Shown: positions 58,460-64,000 of the stretch, piece after piece
Numbering within the stretch: the first letter of the stretch is position 1
How the letters are laid out: every line of letters starts with the position of its first letter
NCBI GenBank assembly: GCA_963827855.1
Contig: CAWHBY010000001.1
Coordinates: 1,198,560-1,262,559 of the forward strand
Direction of reading: 5' to 3'
Length of the DNA: 64,000 nt
Source: DTPU01 sp963827855
GTDB taxonomy: Bacteria > Planctomycetota > Phycisphaerae > Sedimentisphaerales > Anaerobacaceae
Notes under the pieces: generated by a model
Seen by the model: the letters and a program-made list of their open reading frames with translations, nothing else
Told to the model about the DNA's origin: nothing
The model's database searches: none
Made by a program: the position numbers and the translations under genes

Positions 58460-59514
58460 GGCAGTACCTCCGGCCGATTCAGCAGGCGGACCCCCGCGAC
58501 CGAGCGGGCCGTGGTGTCAGTGCCCGTCTGGACGCTCACGTCCACTCCGCTGAGGTACAGGACCTGCTGGGTCTGGGGCTGGCCGGGCGAGGTCACCGTG
58601 CCATAGGCGGCATACCGGAGAGACTCGCTAGAGTACGTGGACCAGGACGCGCCCCGGTCAGTGGACAAGACCAGCGAGCTGTCGCTTGCGGCAGATCCGA
58701 TGCTCTCATCGCCCTGGATCCTGCAGGACTCCTGCCCCTCTTCATGTCTGAAGACCAGACAGAGGCCTTGATCCGGAGACAGGCCTGAGACATCGAAGCT
58801 GAAGGACTGCTTGAGGTAGAAGTCCCATAGATAGTATTCGTCCATGATCGTCTCCTCCAGGACCACTCCGCTGGGCACGTGGCCGGCGGTGGCGGATTGG
58901 AGCTGAATGCGGCTTGAGCCGCCGTAATACCCGCTCGCCTTGGCATAGAACTCCACACGCGTGACCTTCCAACTGACCGTGTCTGCCGGCAGGATGGGCT
59001 TGAAGTACTGGCCGTACCAACCGCCGGACGTGATCACGTAGTCATGCGAGACGTCCACGGCCTGGAAGGACCGCAGGAGAGACTCTGCGCCCTCAGTGGA
59101 CTGGGCAGTCTGCGTGGATGTGGTATCCAGGTGATAGGTCAGGCCGAAGGTCTGGACGGCGTCAAGCAGGCTGACCGCCGTTCCACCGTTGTATCTGCGG
59201 GTGAGCGGCGAGCCTGCCGCGCCCGACCATTCGTAGCGGATGGTCTCGGGGACCGCATCGCTGTTGCGGTCCGCGACGGTGAACTCGACGCTGCGAGCCG
59301 ATCGGCTGTTGATCGCGGTGGCGTACGCCAGCTCCGCTGAGAGCTGTTCGATCGCGTGGGTGCCCAGCAGCGTCGAATGGGCAGGCCCCGTGGGCATGGC
59401 CTTGGAAGCCACGACCATGGTGGATCCCAATCCCAGCACGATCAGGCCCGTGACAGCCAGGCTGATCGCCATCTCGAGCAGGGTGAGGCCCCGTAGCCGG
59501 TCCGTGCATCTCAT
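58456..59514 (-). CDS. PilW/GspJ-like minor pseudopilin
   Basis: 352 residues. Prepilin leader 'RLRGLTLLEMAISLAVTG' with the expected Gly-1 and Glu+5, then a hydrophobic helix. The rest is a long beta-rich domain (SVEFTVADRNSDAVPETIRY, then a jelly-roll-like insert around 'SRIQLQSATAGHVPSGVVLE'). The insert is larger than in typical GspJ and may bind carbohydrate or another surface ligand; that is inference. The start overlaps the GspH stop as ATGA. Confidence 0.75.
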   Translation of the reverse strand: MRCTDRLRGLTLLEMAISLAVTGLIVLGLGSTMVVASKAMPTGPAHSTLLGTHAIEQLSAELAYATAINSRSARSVEFTVADRNSDAVPETIRYEWSGAAGSPLTRRYNGGTAVSLLDAVQTFGLTYHLDTTSTQTAQSTEGAESLLRSFQAVDVSHDYVITSGGWYGQYFKPILPADTVSWKVTRVEFYAKASGYYGGSSRIQLQSATAGHVPSGVVLEETIMDEYYLWDFYLKQSFSFDVSGLSPDQGLCLVFRHEEGQESCRIQGDESIGSAASDSSLVLSTDRGASWSTYSSESLRYAAYGTVTSPGQPQTQQVLYLSGVDVSVQTGTDTTARSVAGVRLLNRPEVLP

Positions 59515-60008
59515 GGCCAGGTCACCTTTCCGCTGGACCCATCCACCGTGAGTGTTCGCTGCTCCTGGCCCACGCGCAGGACCACGGTGCCACCATGGTT
59601 GACCTGGCCCCAGCCGTTGAAGGCGATGTCCGTAGAGCTGGGCAAGGTGACGCTCACGAGCCGGGCCTCATAGGGAGGGTCGGACAGAACAACTCGGTAG
59701 GTGGAGGTCGAGGTCTGGACACCATCCAGGGCGGATGCCCCGATGATTTCAACCGTGCTGTCTTGGACGGAGAAGTGCACGGTCTTGGAAGAGCCGGTGG
59801 CAACGGCCAAGGTCTGGGCCAGCCCCAGGTCCGCTGCAATCCGCCGGGCCGTCCAGTCGGCCCTGTACCGTGCCGAGGCCATTGCATAGCGAGGGGCCGC
59901 GATCGCAGCCAAAACTGCGATCACGGCCATCGCTATCAAGAGTTCGAGAAGACTGAAACCCTGGCACGGACACAGGGGCCTCGATGAATCGAAGCCCGCC
60001 GTGCCCAC
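59511..60008 (-). CDS. GspH-like pseudopilin
   Basis: 165 residues from GTG 60008, seven bases after the GspG stop; the open frame reaches further upstream but overlaps GspG. Leader and helix are 'CQGFSLLELLIAMAVIAVLA', cleaved before FSLLE. The globular part has 'TARRIAADLGLAQTLAVATG' and a beta domain ending 'GSSGKVTWP', as in GspH/FimT proteins. Part of the pseudopilus. Confidence 0.75.
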   Translation of the reverse strand: MGTAGFDSSRPLCPCQGFSLLELLIAMAVIAVLAAIAAPRYAMASARYRADWTARRIAADLGLAQTLAVATGSSKTVHFSVQDSTVEIIGASALDGVQTSTSTYRVVLSDPPYEARLVSVTLPSSTDIAFNGWGQVNHGGTVVLRVGQEQRTLTVDGSSGKVTWP

Positions 60009-60015
60009 CCGCGGA

Positions 60016-60485
60016 TCAGTAGTCGCTGTACAGCTTGTTGGCGTCATCCTTCTCCGTGGCGGTCGTATTCGCCGCGATTGCACCTGTGGCGGCAGTGTAG
60101 ATCCAGCCCACGCCGTCAGCATCTGCTGCTGCGACGCCCGTGCTGCTCTTCTTGGTTCCCACGGGCAGCGGCGGGACGCTCCGCAGATACGGCCCGTAGA
60201 TGTGCGTCGAGTCCTTGGCAGCCGCAGTCGCTCCAAACGAGTCGGTGTACTGCGTCAATTGGGCTGAGAACGTCGCTGCGGCCGGGTAGGTGCCCTGGTG
60301 CTCAGCCGCGTAGAGATCGATGGCGTTTCGAAGCACGGCCAGATTCGCCGCAGCGCGGAGTCGCCTGCGCCCCTGGACCCGCGACCCATGCGTGGGATCG
60401 CAATGGCCGCGAGTACGGCCATGATTGCGACCACGATCACGATTTCCAGCAAACTGAATCCTCTACTGTTCCTTCGATTCCTCAT
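60016..60485 (-). CDS. gspG: major pseudopilin GspG (frameshifted)
   Basis: The start is ATG 60485, chosen over an ATG seven codons earlier because GGAGG lies six bases upstream. 'NRRNSRGFSLLEIVIVVAIM' is a perfect prepilin leader and helix. After 'GAGDSAL' (near 60355) one base is missing; the next frame continues 'ANLAVLRNAIDLYAAEHQG', the typical planctomycetal GspG pattern, and ends 'DDANKLYSDY'. It builds the shaft of the pseudopilus. Confidence 0.82.
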
Positions 60486-60649
60486 TGACAACCTCCGGCG
60501 TCTCATTGGATCATCAGTTGATTCCGTCGTTCTACGATGTCTGTTTCCCCTATCGTCAAAAGGCGGGGCGGGCTTTTGCTGGAACTCCGTCTTTTTTAGT
60601 GTGTTCGCATGGCAAAGATGCTCTCGTGTTCTCGGACGGTCGGACGCCT
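60486..60649. other. spacer before gspG
   Basis: Holds the GGAGG ribosome binding site of gspG and a small hairpin near 60557-60578 (CAAAAG, loop GCGGGGCGGG, CTTTTG). No promoter was identified. The gap is the largest inside the pilus operon, so gspG may have its own control. Confidence 0.4.
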
Positions 60650-61408
60650 CTATTCGGCCAGCCTCAGCACGAGCTTCATATCGGGCATGGGCGGCTCGCT
60701 CCAGAGCAGCATGACGCTGTTGTCTTCGATCTGCATAACCTGGAATCCCTTGATCCGGTCGCCGACCCGGGCCAAGGTGTCATCGATCAGGCATCGCGTG
60801 TCCTGGCCGGACCTGACAATGCCCTGCAGATCCAGTTCGCCGGCCTTCTGCGTGACCCGCTGCTGATACTGCTGCAGGGCCTGCTCCTCTGCCCGCTGTT
60901 TGGCTTCTGCCGCAGCCTTTCGTTGGGCCTCCAGGGCGGCCAGGCGTGTGGCTTCGTCGTCCTCGCTCTTCCGGGCCTCGTCGGCTGCCTTGCGTTGGGC
61001 GTCTTCGGCAGCGAGACGCTCCCCCTCTTCACCCTGTCGCCGCTGAGCCTCTTCGGCAGCCAGGCGTGCCACAGTCTGTTCGGGGGTCTCAGCCAGGGCG
61101 CCCGCCGCCTCATCCTTGGGAGGGACGGGCCATGAGGCAGGCAACTGGAAGGCGTCACGGGCCTGGCCGCCCGAGCTGTCGTACGGAGCGCACAGCGAGT
61201 TCAGCCGCTGCGCCAGGCTTTCCGTCACGACCGGAACCTCCGGCACGGCCGAGGCGGGGACGGCCCAGTCCGCGGCGTCCTTGGCGGGCTCGGTCCCTTC
61301 GCTGGCGGCCGCGCCCTGGGGCACGACCCAGAGGCGATCGACAACCAAGGCCGTCAGGGCCAGAATGAGCGTCGCCAGGGCTGCACTTTGTCGTTTCGTC
61401 AGTTTCAT
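60650..61408 (-). CDS. PilP/GspC-like inner-membrane protein with coiled coil
   Basis: 252 residues. One N-terminal membrane helix (ALATLILALTALVVDRLW) is followed by a periplasmic segment with a long Ala/Glu/Arg coiled coil (about residues 105-170, 'AEEAQRRQGEEGERLAAEDA' and similar repeats). A C-terminal domain 'LQGIVRSGQDTRCLIDDTLA' to 'MPDMKLVLRL' matches the HR/PilP type that links inner membrane to secretin. The position after pilO supports the assignment. Confidence 0.65.
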   Translation of the reverse strand: MKLTKRQSAALATLILALTALVVDRLWVVPQGAAASEGTEPAKDAADWAVPASAVPEVPVVTESLAQRLNSLCAPYDSSGGQARDAFQLPASWPVPPKDEAAGALAETPEQTVARLAAEEAQRRQGEEGERLAAEDAQRKAADEARKSEDDEATRLAALEAQRKAAAEAKQRAEEQALQQYQQRVTQKAGELDLQGIVRSGQDTRCLIDDTLARVGDRIKGFQVMQIEDNSVMLLWSEPPMPDMKLVLRLAE

Positions 61409-61429
61409 CGTGGCTCCAGAGATCGCCCC

Positions 61430-62002
61430 CTATCCGGTGGTCTTCCCCTTGGCTGTCGTATACCAGAAAAAGTCCATCTTGAATTTCCCCGGTTCAAGGG
61501 GCCTCGACGGATCGCCTGAGAGGCTGAACTGGATGGCCCCGACGTCCTTCAGGGTGGTGCCCAGGCGGTGCAGGAAAGACAGGGCCTGGACGAATCCACC
61601 CGTGCCCACGACGGCGATCGGGACCAGGCTGTATTGGAGCCCGGAGACCGCCTTGCCGGTCTGAAGGGTATCGGCCTCCAGCCCGTTGTCGCTCAGAAGC
61701 GACGTAAGATGGGCGACCCGCGTGTTGATCTGGTCTGCGGATTCAAGCCTGACCTCGCAGCCCGCCAGTTGCTCTTTGGCGGCCGAGAGACGGCCATTCA
61801 GGGCCAGGACTGCATTGCTCAGCCTGGCTAGGTCCCGCCTGGCGGAGACCAGCTCCTTGGCCTGGACGGCACGTTGGGCATGCCGCTCCAGGACCGGGAC
61901 CAGACCCACGAAGTAGGCGAGCAGTGACATGGCCGCGCAGATCGCGATGGCCGCGATGTCCATCTGTCGGCACGTCAACTGCTGGATCGTCGGAACACGC
62001 AT
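61430..62002 (-). CDS. pilO: PilO-like pilus assembly protein
   Basis: 190 residues. The start is ATG 62002 with a strong AGGAGGAG; the frame is open further but overlaps pilN. A membrane helix (IAAIAICAAMSLLAYFVGLV) is followed by a coiled coil (ARRDLARLSNAVLALNGRL) and a ferredoxin-like domain ('YSLVPIAVVGTGGFVQALSFL', ending 'KFKMDFFWYTT'). PilO pairs with PilN in the inner membrane to connect PilM to the pilus base. Confidence 0.82.
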   Translation of the reverse strand: MRVPTIQQLTCRQMDIAAIAICAAMSLLAYFVGLVPVLERHAQRAVQAKELVSARRDLARLSNAVLALNGRLSAAKEQLAGCEVRLESADQINTRVAHLTSLLSDNGLEADTLQTGKAVSGLQYSLVPIAVVGTGGFVQALSFLHRLGTTLKDVGAIQFSLSGDPSRPLEPGKFKMDFFWYTTAKGKTTG

Positions 62003-62027
62003 GGACTCCTCCTGTGAGAAATGGGGG

Positions 62028-62645
62028 CTAGAAGGTACACTCGACGCTGAAGGCAATGGCGTCTGTGCCCAGGAACTCCTTTCGGTTGCTCTCGACCCGG
62101 CGGGTCGACGCAAACAGGCCCAGCTTCTCCAGACGGAGGATGAAGTTGGAGACCGCCGTCTGGCTGCGGCCGAAGCCGCTGAGCTGGAGCTGATGGGCCC
62201 CGTCGGCCAGGAGCTGGGGCAGTGACGCCGGCGTGGTCTGCCGGCCCAGGCCTTCCACCAGATCCCTGTGCTCCTTGTCGAGTGCCGCCAGTCTGCAGGC
62301 GGTGAGCACGACCTCATCGCCCAGGTTCTCGCTGATCATGGTCAGAAGTCTGCTCCAGTCCGGCTGGCAGGCAATGACCCGGCCTGCCTGAAGGGCGGTG
62401 GTGGCCTGGGCGACCTCCCTCCTCATCTGGAGCACCCGCTGGTTGGTCTGGCCAAGACGCTCCTTGGTGGCAGCCAGGTCTCGCTCCAGTTGGGCATCCC
62501 CGTCACTCCAGAGGACGTAGGCAGTGGCCACAGCCACGACGAGACCGACCACGTAGACGATGCAGATCCCAGCCCAGAGACGTAGGTGGATGCGACTGCG
62601 TCTCTTGACCAACCATTCAGGAGGAATCAGATTGATATCTGCCAT
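62028..62645 (-). CDS. pilN: PilN-like pilus assembly protein
   Basis: 205 residues. It begins 'MADINLIPPEW', the conserved cytoplasmic INLIP motif that docks into PilM, then one membrane helix (WAGICIVYVVGLVVAVATAY), a coiled coil and a ferredoxin-like domain with 'HQLQLSGFGRSQTAVSNFI'. Two bases separate it from pilM. Confidence 0.88.
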   Translation of the reverse strand: MADINLIPPEWLVKRRSRIHLRLWAGICIVYVVGLVVAVATAYVLWSDGDAQLERDLAATKERLGQTNQRVLQMRREVAQATTALQAGRVIACQPDWSRLLTMISENLGDEVVLTACRLAALDKEHRDLVEGLGRQTTPASLPQLLADGAHQLQLSGFGRSQTAVSNFILRLEKLGLFASTRRVESNRKEFLGTDAIAFSVECTF

Positions 62646-62647
62646 GG

Positions 62648-63697
62648 TTACTCTCTACCGAACATCGCCAGACCCACGGCCACGGTGAGCGCCGGATTCT
62701 CCGACTTGCCCACGATGGCGTCATCGCATCCTAGCACGTCCCGCGGGGCGGCCCGAAGCACCTTGATCACCGGTGACGCACCCAGGACGTCGGCCAGCTC
62801 GGCCAGGCTGGCCCCTCCACCCAGCAGCAGCAATCGCCGGACCCCTTCGACGTGGTACTGACGCGCGTAGGCGAAGGGGACCTTGAGCTCCTCCATCATG
62901 GCCTGGCCGTAGTGGCGGAGGAGGTCCTGGAGGGCCAGGCGGGCGTCTGCGTCGAACTGCCCTGGCGCCTGCCTGGAGGCAACCCCCAGGGTATCCACGA
63001 GCTGGCTGGCTGCAGTCTGCGTGATCTTGAACCGCTTGGCCAGGGCCGACGTCAAGGCCGTCAGGTCGCTCTTGAGCAGCCTTTCATAGATGACCGTCTC
63101 TCCACACATCAGAAGCAGCTTCGTGGTGCTCCAGCCCAGGTCCAGGATCGCCGTGACCTCGCTGCCGGGGGCGGCCAGTGTTCGACAGGCGCGGGCTGCG
63201 GCAGCAGTCCTGGCGTCGAGGGCGATCACGTCCAGCCCGGCCCGTTCGAACTCCTCCAGCAGCGGCTGCGCCACGGCGTGCGGACAGGCCACCGCCACGG
63301 TCTGGGCATTCGAGCGGCCAGACTCCTGGGAGGCGGTGGGGGCCCAGCAGACCAGTTCAAAGCCCTGCGGTTCGATGTGGTGTATGCGGGCCAGCTCCAT
63401 GCGGGCCATCTGGCTGACCGCCGCAGCCGGGACAGTGGACGGCAGTTGAAGGATGCCGCGGAGCAGTTGGCCATCCGCCACGGCCAGGACCACCTTCGAG
63501 CCGGAGAATCCCTGTCTTCTGAGGACCTGCTGGATGTGCCTGAGCTCTTCCTGCTCGACCGGCCCGTCCGGCCTGACCCGCGGACAGATGGCCAGGGCAG
63601 AGACGCGGAGGCCGTGGCCCCGAAACGAAAGCTGGGCGGCCTTGAGGGTCCGGTTGCCGATGTCGATGCCGATTGCCGTATGTCTCGCCCACCGCAT
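62648..63697 (-). CDS. pilM: PilM-like actin-fold pilus assembly ATPase
   Basis: 349 residues. Actin/FtsA-like fold: 'AIGIDIGNRTLKAAQLSF' (phosphate 1), 'VTAILDLGWSTTKLLLMC' (phosphate 2) and 'VRRLLLLGGGASLAELADVL' (adenosine motif). It sits on the cytoplasmic side of the inner membrane and binds the PilN tail. Its start shares one base with the upstream stop (TGATG). Confidence 0.9.
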   Translation of the reverse strand: MRWARHTAIGIDIGNRTLKAAQLSFRGHGLRVSALAICPRVRPDGPVEQEELRHIQQVLRRQGFSGSKVVLAVADGQLLRGILQLPSTVPAAAVSQMARMELARIHHIEPQGFELVCWAPTASQESGRSNAQTVAVACPHAVAQPLLEEFERAGLDVIALDARTAAAARACRTLAAPGSEVTAILDLGWSTTKLLLMCGETVIYERLLKSDLTALTSALAKRFKITQTAASQLVDTLGVASRQAPGQFDADARLALQDLLRHYGQAMMEELKVPFAYARQYHVEGVRRLLLLGGGASLAELADVLGASPVIKVLRAAPRDVLGCDDAIVGKSENPALTVAVGLAMFGRE

Positions 63698-64000
63698 CAG
63701 GAACCTCCTCGACCCGTCATCGCGGTCAGATCAAACAAGGGCATGAACATGCTCACCGCCACCAGGCCCACCACCAGGCCCATAGCGATCAGGATCACGG
63801 GCTCCAGGATGCTGGTGAGGGACCGGATGGTGATCTCGTTCTCATCATCCAGGAAATCCGCCATGTTCAGCATGAGCCGATCGACCTGGCCGTTCTGCTC
63901 GCCGCTGCGGACCGCTTCGTAGACCGACGGGCTGATCAGCCGGGCATCGTTGAAGGCCAGGCTCAGGGGCTCTCCCTTGGACACGTGGTCTTGGGCCTTG
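63697..64000 (-). CDS. GspF/PilC-type inner-membrane platform protein, C-terminal part
   Basis: The frame runs off the window end; about 100 C-terminal residues are visible. 'SVYEAVRSGEQNGQVDRLML', 'ADFLDDENEITIRSLTSILE' and 'PVILIAMGLVVGLVAVSMFM' are the signature end of the T2SSF domain with its last membrane helix. It is the most upstream gene of the visible pilus operon. Confidence 0.9.
   Translation of the reverse strand, partial: KAQDHVSKGEPLSLAFNDARLISPSVYEAVRSGEQNGQVDRLMLNMADFLDDENEITIRSLTSILEPVILIAMGLVVGLVAVSMFMPLFDLTAMTGRGGS

Noticed and set aside
60486..60649. Riboswitch (for example cyclic-di-GMP) before gspG
   Set aside because: Only a short A/T-closed hairpin is visible; no conserved riboswitch core was found.

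Overview
This is a GC-rich bacterial chromosome segment. Its gene content points to the Planctomycetota, most likely a polysaccharide-degrading lineage of the Phycisphaerae/Sedimentisphaerales type. That placement is inferred from gene families, not from a marker gene. The supporting features are several Tat-exported sugar isomerases and related enzymes, DUF1080 (3-keto-disaccharide hydrolase) proteins, GLUG-repeat and LamG/dockerin-like surface proteins, a GH127-type protein, a hybrid histidine kinase with an HPt domain, and a PilM-PilN-PilO-pseudopilin locus. No rRNA, tRNA, CRISPR array, transposase or phage gene was seen.

Layout. 0-16 kb is a carbohydrate/surface region on the + strand apart from one aminotransferase: GLUG protein, subtilisin-like protease, alpha-galactosidase-like protein, Tat-exported isomerase, DUF1080 protein, a broken serine-hydrolase/GH99-like fusion and a GH92 alpha-mannosidase. 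16-21.5 kb is regulatory: a HEPN-like/CBS protein, then on the minus strand a hybrid histidine kinase followed by a receiver-Ser/Thr-kinase fusion. 22-41 kb is a second carbohydrate region: CBM6-GH5, aldolase, FGGY kinase, FGE-like protein, STAS protein, isomerase, agarase-like hydrolase, VCBS-esterase fusion, enolase-superfamily enzyme, GH127-type protein and a DUF6055-DUF1080 fusion. 41-46.5 kb is a tight cysteine/Fe-S operon: Rrf2 regulator, cysteine synthase, serine acetyltransferase, quinolinate synthase, NifU, Nfu, NifS. 46.6-56.6 kb holds a family 9 glycosyltransferase, a TPR/transglutaminase-like protein, an Skp-like protein, a 39-residue membrane protein, a three-part LplT-PlsC-acyl-ACP-synthetase fusion, a sigma-54 activator and a cysteine-rich secreted protein. 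56.7-64 kb is a minus-strand pilus/type II secretion operon: GspF (partial), PilM, PilN, PilO, a PilP-like protein, GspG, GspH, PilW/J, PilV/I and PilX/K.

How the genes work together. Exported hydrolases and Tat-exported sugar-modifying enzymes would break down complex glycans outside the cytoplasm. The aldolase and kinase would feed released sugars into central metabolism. The pilus/secretion operon may export or display surface proteins. The Rrf2 operon makes cysteine, mobilises its sulfur and assembles Fe-S clusters, and includes a client Fe-S enzyme (NadA).

Two window-wide oddities matter for any reader. At least about twenty single-base frameshifts interrupt otherwise intact genes, densest at 11.5-16.1 kb, where most look like one extra base; sequencing error is the leading explanation. 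The intergenic spacers carry degenerate short-period repeats (7, 8 or 10 bp), small palindromes and gene relics. In several places this repetitive DNA supplies the last codons and the stop codon of a gene.
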